From Arion vulgaris (taxonomy: Eukaryota; Mollusca; Gastropoda; Stylommatophora; Arionidae), in NCBI GenBank assembly GCA_020796225.1, contig CM036760.1:5188001-5252000 (forward strand): a stretch of DNA of 64,000 nucleotides, in the 5' to 3' direction. Positions 10,752 through 20,921 of this stretch are shown here, piece after piece. The first letter of the stretch is position 1; every line of letters begins with the position of its first letter. The notes under the pieces were generated by a model that did not search any database, was not told the DNA's origin, and was given only the letters and a program-made list of their open reading frames with translations. Position numbers and translations under genes: made by a program.

Positions 10752-12210
10752 GTTCTTTTAATTTCCGCAGAGCCAAATTCATTCTTTTAATTTCCACAGA
10801 GCCAAATTCATTCTTTTAATTTCCGCAGAGCCAAATTCATTCTTTTAATTTCCACAGAGCCAAATTCATTCTTTTAATTTCCATGAGGCCAAATTCATTC
10901 TTTTAATTTCCAGAGCCAAATTCATTTTTTAATTTCCATGAGAGCCAAATTCATTCTTTTAATTTCGCAGAGCCAAATTCATTCTTTTAATTTCCATGAG
11001 AGCCAAATTCATTCTTTTAATTTCCGAGAGCCAAATTCATTCTTTTAATTTCCAGAGCCAAATTCATTCTTTTAATTTCGCAGAGCCAAATTCATTCTTT
11101 TAATTTCCATGAGAGCCAAATTCGTTCTTTTAATTTCCGCAGAGCCAAATTCATTCTTTTAATTTCCACAGAGCCAAATTCATTCTTTTAATTTCCGCAG
11201 AGCCAAATTCATTCTTTTAATTTCCGCAGAGCCAAATTCATTCTTTTAATTTCCATGAGCCAAATTCATTTTTAATTTCCATGAAGCCAAATTCATTCTT
11301 TTAATTTCCCAGAGCCAAATTCATTCTTTTAATTTCCAGAGCCAAATTCATTCTTTTAATTTCCATAGAGCCAAATTCATTCTTTTAATTTCCATGAGCC
11401 AAATTCATTCTTTTAATTTCCAGAGCCAAATTCATTCTTTTAATTTCCTGCAGAGCCAAATTCATTCTTTTAATTTCCCAGAGCCAAATTCGTTCTTTTA
11501 ATTTCCGCAGAGCCAAATTCATTCTTTTAATTTCCTAGAGCCAAATTCGTTCTTTTAATTTCCTGCAGAGCCAAATTCATTCTTTTAATTTCCGAGAGCC
11601 AAATTTGTTCTTTTAATTTCCATGAGCCAAATTCATTCTTTTAATTTCCATGAGCCAAATTCATTCTTTTAATTTCGCATGAGCCAAATTCATTCTTTTA
11701 ATTTCCATGAGCCAAATTCATTCTTGTAATTTTCGAGAGCCAAATTCATTCTTGTAATTTCCATGAGCCAAATTCATTCTTTTAATTTCCAGAGCCAAAT
11801 TCATTCTTTTAATTTCCATGAGCCAAATTCATTCTTTAATTTCCATGAGAGCCAAATTCATTCTTTAATTTCCATGAGCCAAATTCATTCTTTTAATTTC
11901 CAGAGCCAAATTCATTCTTTAATTTCCAGAGCCAAATTCATTCTTTAATTTCCATGAGCCAAATTCATTCTTTTAATTTCCATGAGCCAAATTCATTCTT
12001 TTAATTTCCATGAGCCAAATTCATTCTTGTAATTTCGCAGAGCCAAATTCATTCTTTAATTTCCATGAGAGCCAAATTCATTCTTGTAATTTCCAGAGCC
12101 AAATTCATTCTTTTAATTTCCGCAGAGCCAAATTCATTCTTTAATTTCCAGAGCCAAATTCATTCTTTTAATTTCCGCAGAGCCAAATTCATTCTTTTAA
12201 TTTCCGCAGA
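10752..12210. repeat. 27-bp minisatellite, about 54 units, with a variable linker
   Basis: Each unit has a nearly fixed core that begins AGCCAAATTCATTC and ends TTTTAATTTC, separated by a linker that varies from C-C-AG through CGCAG, CCACAG and CCATGAG to CCATGAGAG. Rare core variants carry TTCG, TTTG, CTTG or a shortened T run. The array is clean-edged. Chance open frames through it are not genes. Confidence 0.95.
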
Positions 12211-12294
12211 ACATTGAAGATATAAACAAATTGAAACATCAAAGGCAGATAAATAGCATAATTGTTTTGATGTTTTAGTTTAGTTTTCCGATCC

Positions 12295-12555
12295 AGCGCT
12301 ACCGGGCGTCTGTAGCTTACGCGGTTGTGAGGCTCGATCACAACGCAAGTGTACCTGATTCAAACTACGCGGCAAGCAGTTTGGGAGAAAATTTTTCCGT
12401 GAATTTATGAACGATAAAAACGGACCTCATCGTTCAGTAAGCATATAAACTACTGAAGCATAAGTGGTGCCTAGAAAATCGAGATTCGTTTACTGTTGTT
12501 GATGGAGACGTCTTAAAGACATGCCACGATTTTCATTTCACTTATCTAAGCCACG
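12295..12555 (+). mobile_element. tRNA-derived SINE family G1
   Basis: Begins with a tRNA-like head (CTGTAGCTTACGCGGTTGTG, then a B-box-like GATTCAAACTAC) and continues with GCAGTTTGGGAGAAAATTTTT and an AAATCGAGA...GATGGAGACGTC body shared with 34383-34830 and 41740-42000. No interrupting element in this copy, so it serves as the empty-site reference. Confidence 0.7.
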
Positions 12556-13254
12556 TCCTCCTGTGGTCATATGTTGCAGAAAATTACGTCTGAGAGTTGC
12601 CCATGCCAGTAATTGACAGTCTGCTTAGTTATGCATTTACATATAGAGCTCTCAACTTCTGTAGGGTAGTAGTAAGTCACCGAGTGCAGGCAGAGATGGT
12701 GTGTGACAGTTTAGTGGGTGGGAAGGGTTACACAGGTATTACTGCCGGAACTATCGTGCCTTCAATGGTGTGTGTTCAGTTTTGAGGAACATATTGACTT
12801 GTTTTTGTTAGCATGAATCAACCTCCGTATGACCAATCACGTCTGAAACCATGCTATAGTATAACTTCAGATGTGGCTGTCTGTACACATTTGTGTTCTA
12901 TTGGGTAATATTCATACACTTTGGCCGAAATTCTGATGTGCCTGTCTTGCATGCCGTGGAGGTCTAACAGGGGCGTAACCCATTTTCGACGCACACCGCC
13001 CAGGGTGGTAACTTGATTGATAAAAACGAACGCAAAAAAATTGTTTTCTCAAGGCAATTTATGGCATCTTTTCTATTTGAGGTAGTCATGTGATTAAAAA
13101 TCACTCTGTTAGTTTTCTCCAATCATCCTGACACGCCTTTGTGTTGTTTCTGTTTAGTTGGGTTCTGTACTGTTGTTGATCTGACGTACTGTTGACTGTT
13201 TTTCCGTCTTTACAACGACGTCTACCCTTTCGTTTCACTGTCGATTAATTGGAC
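12556..13254. other. No gene recognised; SINE-like tail piece near 12900-13010
   Basis: 12895-13010 resembles the TGTGCCTGTCCTACATG... block also present at 23590-23700, 36235-36350 and 54280-54390. Otherwise nothing supportable was seen. Confidence 0.4.
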
Positions 13255-13635
13255 AATCATCATTGCACTTCGGTGAGTAACCATCTGTGCTCCGATCTCT
13301 TTCTTATACATGAAGATCTCAGCTGCAGCACACGAACTCCATAGCACCGGCGAGGTCCCGATGTAATTTTTACAGGAATTTTATTAAAATCTTTTCTAAT
13401 GAATTTTGCCCGGGTTTTCCAGCCTGCACTTCTTGATTTTAAACTGACAATGGTTCTTTTACGTGCTCAAATTAAACAAGGGCCTATGTTTTATCGTCCG
13501 TCTCCGATAGGACTAGGAACTTGATCTACACCGAGATTGGGGTTATCTGACAAAATATCCAGATGGCTTCACGAGGGAGCGAACCTGGTACCTTTGGTAT
13601 GAGCACCTAGCCTCTACGTCAAGAGGCTCCTTATC
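13255..13635 (-). mobile_element. tRNA-derived SINE family D, second copy
   Basis: Parallel to 8947-9385 over most of its length. On the minus strand GTAGAGGCTAGGTGC and GGTTCGCTCCC look like the A and B boxes of a tRNA-derived head. Confidence 0.6.
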
Positions 13636-13924
13636 CTTTCACTGTATGTTGCTATGTCCTGGCTTTCATCGCAGGGTAAACACGATAGTGTAAGGTCGTT
13701 GATAAATAAACTGATGGATATTCTCTCTCTCGCGATCACCGCCCAGACCGATGTATCAGATCTCCCCATAAATTCTATTCATGATGAAATCTGATTCATG
13801 CAGCCTTAGCATTGGTGTGTTTTACGTCACATCCTTCAGCGATGTGTCCGGTTTCAGCCAGCGTTTACTCGGTTCGCTCTCCATTCTGTAGCCATATAGT
13901 GTTTTTACGGTGTGGGATAGCTAG

Positions 13925-14031
13925 CCCCACGCACAACCTCCTTAGTCGCCTCTTAATGCCATGAGTGGCAGGTAACAGTGGTTCTATTATTTACACCCCA
14001 ATTTGGGCCCGGTAACCACTCGGGTGTGATG
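13925..14031 (-). mobile_element. SINE family A, 5' part only
   Basis: Plus strand carries CCTCCTTAGTCGCCTCTTA, GGCAGGTAACAGTGGTTC and the CCAATTTGGGCCCGGTAACC terminus. The (GAA)n end is missing. Confidence 0.7.
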
Positions 14032-14178
14032 GATACTCATGGGCGCTCATTCTTATAGGGGTAAAGGAAAGACGCCCTCACACACTACGGTCTGCGAAAG
14101 CTACATAATATTTTAACAATACCAAACAAGAACAAGAGAGTGAGTACACTATTTTTACTGAATTCAACCATCAGGCAT

Positions 14179-14358
14179 ATATATATATAGATATATCAAT
14201 AGTTTTATCAATAGCATTATTATTTCTTAATATTGATTGACATTAATGACAAAATGAACATAAATCAGCACTCTTATAATAAATCAATAAAGTAAATTCA
14301 TCACATATTAGCAGCAAATTGTGCAAAACAATTAAAATACCAAAAAAAAAAAAAAAAA
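14179..14358. repeat. Simple repeats: (TA)n and an A tract of about 18
   Basis: A short TA/GATA run at 14178-14196 and an uninterrupted A run at 14342-14358 lie in very AT-rich sequence (14100-14740) with no recognisable gene. Confidence 0.8.
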
Positions 14359-14840
14359 TATAACCCATATATTTTATTACACATATGTACCACACACATA
14401 CATTATTATATGTTTGAGTTAGGAAGTATATTGAACACAACAGCAGTGACCTACATTCAATGGATTATAATAAAGACATATGAAACATCAAAGCAGCACA
14501 GTAATTCATTTCACATTACGGATAATAACAAGAAAATAGAAACTAGGGACAAGGTAAAAAGAAATTTGGGAATTTTTTTACTAGATTATGGCACATCAAA
14601 GATGTATAGTAATTTATTTCATAACAGGAACGATGACCAAAAAAAAAAAAGAAACTCGGAGAAAGAAAATAGAAACTAGGAAGAAAACAAAATGAAGAAG
14701 TTTGGGTATTTTTGCTAAAGTATCATCATCATCACCATCAGTCTTCATCTCGCCCAAGTATGGCCCAGGTAGGGACAAACAAATTTCAACTCAATTTTGT
14801 GCCTTTTTTTTTCTATCTCAGGGTAAGGTCTGAGTTCTCT

Positions 14841-15098
14841 TTCTTCTTCGAACGCTCCATATCGACCACTTGTTAACCACTCTGTGATTTGTATGTGATT
14901 CCAGCCTAATAGCGATTGTACACTGTGGCTGTTGATGCGCTACAATTAGGCCAGCAAATTCAGTGTCTGCGACGCTTTTTTAAATTTATTAGGGTAGCTT
15001 CCCTAGGCTCATATCTCAGTCGCCTCTTACAACATGTCTTGTAAATCCCAGTGTTACTATTCTTTGCTCCCCTTGCGAGCCCCAGCAATACACAGGCG
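14841..15098 (-). mobile_element. SINE family B copy
   Basis: Complete or nearly so: (CTT)n CGAACGCTCCATATCGACC at the plus-strand left end, the AGTCGCCTCTTAC core and a GCCCCAGCAATACACAGG right end. Sense is minus. Confidence 0.85.
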
Positions 15099-15798
15099 GA
15101 GCTCTTCTTCAAAATATGTGTGGCCCTATTTTTTTCGCTATCCCTGTAGTATCCAGCAAGTCTTGGTTGCCTTTCTTTTATGGTCGAATTTCTCGATTGG
15201 CCCATTTATTTATTATGCCTTCCAGACCTTATTAATGTATAGTGATAGATAAAGTCCATATGTTCAGACCTGAAGGTCTTTGTCAAGCAAAAAGTACACA
15301 ATAAAATTAATGTAAATATAAAAGACATGGCACATAAATAGTGTTACAAGTCATGCACCAGACTAAATCCCACAGGCAAAAGAAAAGACTGGAGAAACAA
15401 ATGAAATGCTGCAAAAGAATTGTCAGAATAGGACGCGAATGTAACTACAGGTTACTGACAAGAGCTAAGAAAAAAAAACATGAATGGACATATGAAGTAA
15501 GTCACTAAGAGTACCAACATCATCAATAATCGCACCCCATCCTGAGGAGACTATTTGTCCAGTATGGCACAGGCTTGTATCGCAGTTAACAATTCAAATC
15601 AGAAGGTTGTCCCACTATCCGGCAGAAGGGGACAAGACTGGTCACCCCTTCTGAAAGAAATGTAAATGCATGATATAGCAATAGTTGGAGCATTTTTTAG
15701 TATAGAAGACTTGTTCAGTGCAAATCCGTAAGTCTCCAGCAGGCAAAAGAACACAACCAAGATCTTGTTCCTTTCTTTCACTTGAAATGTGTATACAT
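15099..15798. other. No gene recognised
   Basis: Mixed sequence; 15360-15490 may be more decayed retroelement. I could not support a specific call. Confidence 0.3.
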
Positions 15799-16029
15799 TC
15801 AGTGTTGTCTCTTGTAATAAACTTCAGTCTTTCGTAGCTCACAAAGAGGTCTATGTAGTTTTCTGTAGAGTGTTGTTTCATTAGGCCAGTGAGTTTGCCT
15901 TGGTATATCATATTTGGGGCAATCTTGAAGTATGTGCTCTGCAGTCTGATGTGCCTGTCCACATGCCTGAATTGCCAATCTTGAATTTCGTATACATGTG
16001 GCTGCATAGTCGATTGTGTCCTGTTCCAT
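15799..16029 (-). mobile_element. LINE tail with C-terminal [17 protein letters not shown] motif
   Basis: The minus strand reads [20 protein letters not shown] and then a WPNETTLYRKL segment. This cysteine/histidine tail follows the RT or RNase H region in several non-LTR elements. Related decayed tails lie at 33515-33870, 37270-37455, 44396-44580, 53120-53225, 55530-55675 and 58455-58560. Confidence 0.65.
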
Positions 16030-16514
16030 AAAGTTCTAGCATAATCCAGACAATAAGTATAAAATTAATTGAAACAAGAATGACATAAACTTGCTTATAA
16101 AAGGCTGCATTATTATGGCTAGAAGTAGAATAAGAAAACAAGAAAAATAAAAGAGCTAGATCAATTCTGCAGGCACAGATAGAAACACAAGCTTCTAAAC
16201 TCGCAAAATAAAATACCATGGAATGTTTCTGTGCCAGCATCTTTGAAAAGTACATAATCATAGACATCAGTCGGAAAATACTGCATCAAAAAAAGTATAA
16301 TCTGCATAATCTGCTCATTTTCCTGGTTAGAAAGTGGCAAAACCAGCAAGTGGGAAAACCAGCAAGTGGGAACACCGAGTTTGTCATACAATGAAAATAT
16401 ATGAACGCATGTCTACAATAAACTCACACTGTTCTCAGACTTATAATAGTTGAGTGATACAGGTTATATACCACATGCAAACTAACTACAAAAACATATA
16501 TAATTGTATATCAA

Positions 16515-16945
16515 TCAATTAAGTGCAATGCCTGCCGATGAAGCCGATCATGTCTCTCCACAACTCTCTTTGCTTGGTGGATGTAATCAGTGCTGACGTT
16601 GATCTTTTGTCCCACCATGACGTCAGGTTATCCATATCTCCCCTTCCCTGAAGTTTACCTGTAGTCACCAAATGTTCTAAACCTTCTCTTCGCATTATAT
16701 GCCCGAAGAACCTTGATTGTCAGATTATCATTCTTTTGTTAAGGTCTCTTTGTATGCAGGCCTGATTTAAAACCTCATTTGTTTTCTTCGATGTCCATGG
16801 AATTTTCAACATTCTTATGTAAAACCACATCTCTGTGGCTTCCAATGATCTTATTAATTGTTTGTTCATTGTCCATGATTCTCTGCCATACATAATTATT
16901 GGCTCAATATAGCATTGGAGTACTTGTTTTCGCAATGTCATTGGT
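16515..16945 (-). mobile_element. LINE ORF2 C-terminal fragment
   Basis: The minus strand reads ATEMWFYIRMLKIPWTSKKT preceded by YGRESWTMNKQL, a hallmark RT thumb segment of one invertebrate LINE group. Stops follow. It belongs to the same family as 39288-40050. Confidence 0.8.
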
Positions 16946-16974
16946 AGTGAGTAATTGTGTATATATAAAGGTAA

Positions 16975-16992
16975 TTATATATATATATATCA
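16975..16992. repeat. (TA)n microsatellite
   Basis: Uninterrupted TA run. A similar run lies at 17938-17958. Confidence 0.85.
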
Positions 16993-17054
16993 TGTAATGC
17001 AGTAAAGCTGTGAAGTGTTAGAGACCTCCCAGTATGTGTCCTCAGGATTTTAAA

Positions 17055-17310
17055 TGATGTTGCCCGTGTGGTGATGGGGCCCACAAGGGAAGCAAAGAAC
17101 AGTACCAGTGCGACCTACAGTGCATGTCGTAAGAGGCGACTGATGTAGGCCCTAGGGATGCTACACTAGTAAATAAAGAAGCTGTGCAGAAATTGGATGT
17201 GTAGGCGCATAACTGGCACAATGTACAATCGCTCTAGGCTCAGATCACATAAAAATAACACAGAGCTGTTGACAAGTGGTCGATATGGAGCGTTCGAAGA
17301 AGAAATGGCG
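17055..17310 (-). mobile_element. SINE family B copy
   Basis: Reads in the opposite plus-strand direction to the 14841 copy: GTCGTAAGAGGCGACTGATG, CTAGTAAATAAAG, CAATCGCTCTAGGCTCAGATC, ending GCGTTCGAAGAAG on the plus strand, so its sense is plus by the (GAA)n rule; the minus label here follows only the convention of the other copies and should be read as opposite to them. Confidence 0.6.
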
Positions 17311-17611
17311 TGGCTGACTTTTTCGCACTTAATTCCTGTCCCTAACGTGCAGTACCAGAAAGAAATTCCGGTTTTTGTTTTGATTCAAATACAAAACCAC
17401 TTAAATGATGCTAGTGTGTATGTATGTGCCAATAGAATAGTGGTTAGTGCACTTGGTTCGCATGAGCAAAGGCTCATGCCCAGGATAAAATTTCCCAGTT
17501 GGTGTGAGATTTGTCGCAGGCAGACTGTGATCAAGCAATTTGCCTTGCATTCTGAAAGTTTTAGGTCCAAATCTGACAGTGTCATTTAATTCAAAAGTGC
17601 ATCTATTCCGG

Positions 17612-17775
17612 AGATTCCTAGAAATGTTGCAGAGCTATAGAGTTTGTGTTATTGGACAACACTCTCTGCAGGTGGTTGCCATTTCTATGGACAATGACAG
17701 AACCAAGTGGGAAACCAGCTGCAATAAAGTAAATCCTGTGCCTTTAAAAACATTTATCATGACCGTTACGGCTCT
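17612..17775 (-). mobile_element. SINE family E copy, reverse
   Basis: Reverse complement of the E head: CTCTGCAGGTGGTTGCCATTT and the TGCAATAAAGTAAATCC block correspond to the 52465-52560 copy. 17395-17480 just before it has a tRNA-like look (GTGGTTAGTGCACTTGG) but I cannot assign it. Confidence 0.6.
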
Positions 17776-17984
17776 CAGGCTCGCCCAACCTCAAATGGTT
17801 ACCAGAGAAACCATGCAAAGTAAAGGCAGCTGACATGACAATATTACACATCGTGTGCTATTGTTCAAAGAAAAATATGGACCCAACACCATATTCCTTA
17901 ATACTCCCCATGACATGAAAATGGGTTCTTTATTTTACTTATATATATATATATATATCACCTATTCTGTCAATCAATCAAGTG

Positions 17985-18240
17985 CCGTGCCGGCTGGCGT
18001 AGGCGATCATGTCTATCCACATCTGTCTGTCTCTGGTACAATCCATCAGCTCCGTCCCCAAGCCATGATTTCAAGCTGTCCGAATTTTGCCCCTTGTCTC
18101 CCTCGATCTCTCTTCCCTGTATTTTGCATGTTGTAACCAAATGTTCTAAACTGCTCCTTCTAATTCTGTCAATACACTGTTCAATTAGTATTTTTCTATA
18201 TAACGCTGTTTGTATTTTAAGTTTTACAGCTGATTTCAAA
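17985..18240 (-). mobile_element. LINE ORF2 C-terminal fragment
   Basis: The minus strand reads RSSLEHLVTTCKIQGREIEG, the C-terminal signature of the family at 39288-40050, ending in the AATCAATCAAGTGCCG-side tail. Confidence 0.75.
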
Positions 18241-18424
18241 ACTGAATATTAGATATCACTAAAATACATACACTGTAAATGCGAAATACACAAACACAGT
18301 TGAAAACAACCTATGTAAGTACCGTAATTTTGCATGAGAACTTCTATGAAATATTCTGCATTATCTGAGCTAGAGATGGAACAGACGTGATAAGCATGGT
18401 GGCTAATTCTGTCATGAAAACTGC

Positions 18425-18600
18425 ACTGAGATGGACACCAGAGGGTAAACAAAAATATGAAAGACTCAAAGTGACCTGGAGAACAGTAGAGCAAGAACTG
18501 AATCATAGCTGGCACATAATACAGGGGATGGCCAAGAATAGAGAAGAATAGTGTGCACTTGTTTCTGCCCTAAGCGCCACAGGCTAGAGATGTGAGTTAC
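18425..18600 (+). mobile_element. LINE 3' tail fragment
   Basis: Plus strand reads WTPEGKQKYERLKVTW and then VEQELNHSW, matching the tail at 61385-61620. Stops and a gap show decay. Confidence 0.7.
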
Positions 18601-18989
18601 TACCAATCAAAATGGCAAGAATTCCACTATTTTATGAGGATTTCTGCAAGCACTCAAGTATCCAAGACAAGGAAAACAAACCAATGCAGATGAAGCTAGC
18701 TAGTTAGACCAAAGATATTTTTAATAGTCACTGCATTCCGGACAGAACCATAGGTGCTCAGTTTCTTTAAGCAGATGGTGAAGGCTATATATACATTTCA
18801 TGAAACCTTGCCAATTGATGTGTTCAAAGCCAGTTTGTTTGCTTACTTGCCCTAATTAACAACAGAGACATTGTTAGAGATTGTCACTTTACTATTTGAC
18901 TTGATCACTGATTCTCTTCTCGCGCCCACTGAATTCCCGATCCTCACTAGTTAGATCTCTCATCCACTAGTAGACTCTCTCTCGCGTCC

Positions 18990-19430
18990 TCCACTAGTTA
19001 ATTCAGAAATCATGTATGATATGTTCTTTTCTCTAATCCTGTTTTGCCACACAGTGTCAGGATAAGAAGAGCTTTATAGAACAGGCTTTTGTGTGCACTT
19101 CATAAATAGTGTTTTTCACCACCTCTGTTATCTCTGAGGTCCATTTTTTGCGCGGACCTCCTTTTGTTTTGTATCCACTGTATTGAAGTAACATTGCTCT
19201 TTGATGTGCATTGTCTGTTGGTAATCTGCTTAAGTGGCTGAACCATTTAATTTGTTGTTTCTTGATGAAGTTCAGTACTGATGCACCCACTTTTTTTCCT
19301 GATATCTTCATTTCTAAACTGGTCCCTTCTTGATACTCCCAGCATTCTGTGTAGACACTTCATCTCTGTCGTGACTAGTTTTCTTCTATCATTTGATGTC
19401 AGTGTCCAGGTTTAGCAATGATAGCATAAT
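18990..19430 (-). mobile_element. LINE ORF2 C-terminal fragment
   Basis: Minus strand reads FIKKQQIKWFSHLSRLPTDN and GGPRKKWTSEI. Relatives lie at 34030-34375 (plus) and 35040-35430 (minus). Confidence 0.75.
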
Positions 19431-19639
19431 GTTGGGAGAAAGATTGTGTTGAACATGTTGTATGGTATGTCATTAGACAAAATGTGACCTCAAGGTCCTT
19501 CAGGTTGGGAGTTGCGCAAGAGGCTGACAATCCCCTCCTGTACAAAATACTGTGTTATGAAAACGGAAGCAAGAAGAACCATGCCAATTTTCTGGCCAAA
19601 TACAATAACAAACAAAGAGCTTTTAAAATGAACAAACTG

Positions 19640-20180
19640 TGCATCATTGGAGACCTTCATTAAAAGTCAAAGATGGAGATGGATTGGGCATGTATGTCAT
19701 GCCAGTAGGGGCATTGGATAGGAGAGATCTGGTCTGGACTTCCAAAAGAAACACGGAGAAGGCTGTGAGAAAGGAAAGGCTGTGGAAAGAGTTGAAAGGC
19801 TGTGGAGAAGGAGTTGAAAGGCTGATGGAAAGAGAGTTGAAAGGCTGTGGAAAGAGAGTTGAAAGGCTGTGGAAAGAGAGTTGAAAGGCTGTGGAAAGAG
19901 AGTTGAAAGGCTGTGGAAAGAGAGTTGAAAGGCTGTGGAAAGAGAGTTGAAAGGCTGTGGAAGCGAGTTGAAGGCTGTGGAAAGTTGAAAGGCTGTGACG
20001 AGTTAAAAGGCTGTGGAAAGAGAGTTGAAAGGCTGTGGAAAGCAAGTTGAAAGGCGGTGGAAAGAGAGTTGAAAGGCTGGAAAACAATTAGAAGAAAGGT
20101 GGCAGAGCAGCAACAATGGAAATCTTTTCTGGAAGCCTTATGTATCAAATGGGACATGAAGAGGATATAGATAGATGTTA
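19640..20180 (+). mobile_element. LINE 3' tail interrupted by an internal minisatellite
   Basis: The left flank (ATTGGAGACCTTCATT, GATGGGCATG-like block) and right flank (AGCAGCAACAATGGAAA, GAAGAGGATATAGATAGAT) match the intact tail at 22920-23210. Between them sits the tandem array listed separately. Confidence 0.8.
19765..20082. repeat. 22-bp minisatellite, about 14 units
   Basis: The unit reads GTTGAAAGGCTGTGGAAAGA plus GA, with some shortened or altered units near 19960-20010. It lies exactly where the intact LINE copy at 23075-23095 has one GCGGAAAGAGAGTTAAA segment, so the array looks like an expansion of LINE sequence. Long open frames on the minus strand rich in phenylalanine and serine are artefacts of it. 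Confidence 0.9.
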
Positions 20181-20365
20181 TCAGGGTCATTGAACTAACA
20201 ATGGAATCTCCAATAACAGCCGATGTTGAAGGTTGAGTTTGGGAGGGCAGCTTTTAAACAAACATTAATTATTATGTCTTGTTTGCTTGCATGCTTTCCC
20301 TCTCACTTATCAAAATTCTGAATGCAAAAATTTAAATTGCATTGAAGTTTTGATAGTTAAGTCAC

Positions 20366-20445
20366 AACGTACAATCGCTCTTAGGCTTAGATCACATACA
20401 AATCACACAGTGGTTAACAAGTGGTCGATATGGAGCGTTCGAAAA
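20366..20445 (+). mobile_element. SINE family B, (GAA)n-side fragment
   Basis: Contains CAATCGCTCTTAGGCT, CACACAGTGGTTAACAAG and GATATGGAGCGTTCGAAAAG. Only the 3' third of the element is present, as expected of a 5'-truncated insertion. Confidence 0.75.
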
Positions 20446-20790
20446 GAAAAACACTGAATGAAATAAAATTATCCTTTCCTGTTCATGTGACATAAGCTTA
20501 ATACTTGTAATTATTGATCAATTAAGTTCCTTGACAATTGTCAAAAAGCATCCATGGGAGAAGCGAAATGACATACACTAAATTTATTAATTAATATTAA
20601 CACACACTAAGTTTATTAATTAATTCGTAAACGCACAAATAATGTACTATGGGTAAGAATAGTGGTGCAGATATTTCTGATGATGGTTGTTGTCAATTTC
20701 AAAATGATGAAAAAATACAGGATTGAAAAAACTGATCTACCTAATCCACGACTGTATGACTAAGATGAACAGGCTATGATTAGCCTTGTG

Positions 20791-20921
20791 TTAGTGTAGG
20801 TAGTCAGATACACTGGCAAATGCACATGCCCCAATACCTGTCCTGGACATAAGGCGCATACATTGATTTGCATGAGCTATGGTTAGCTCAAGGGGTGGTT
20901 GCTTTGGCAAACCTCTGGATT
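20791..20921 (-). CDS. RANBP9: RanBP9 exon 12 (C-terminus and stop)
   Basis: Acceptor TTTTTCACAG; 131 bp to the TAA at 20791-20793. Encodes [38 protein letters not shown] and SDYLH. The ending closely matches the YLH terminus of vertebrate RanBP9. The 3' UTR should run below 20791; no AATAAA was confidently assigned. Confidence 0.93.

Noticed and set aside
10752..12210. CRISPR-like array of constant repeats and variable spacers
   Set aside because: Spacers are only 2-9 bases and come from a small set, the genome is eukaryotic and no cas gene exists; it is a minisatellite.
19644..20190. Repeat-protein open frames on the minus strand, rich in Phe, Ser and Leu
   Set aside because: They result from reading the 22-bp minisatellite in several frames; the unit length is not a multiple of three and the locus is a LINE tail.
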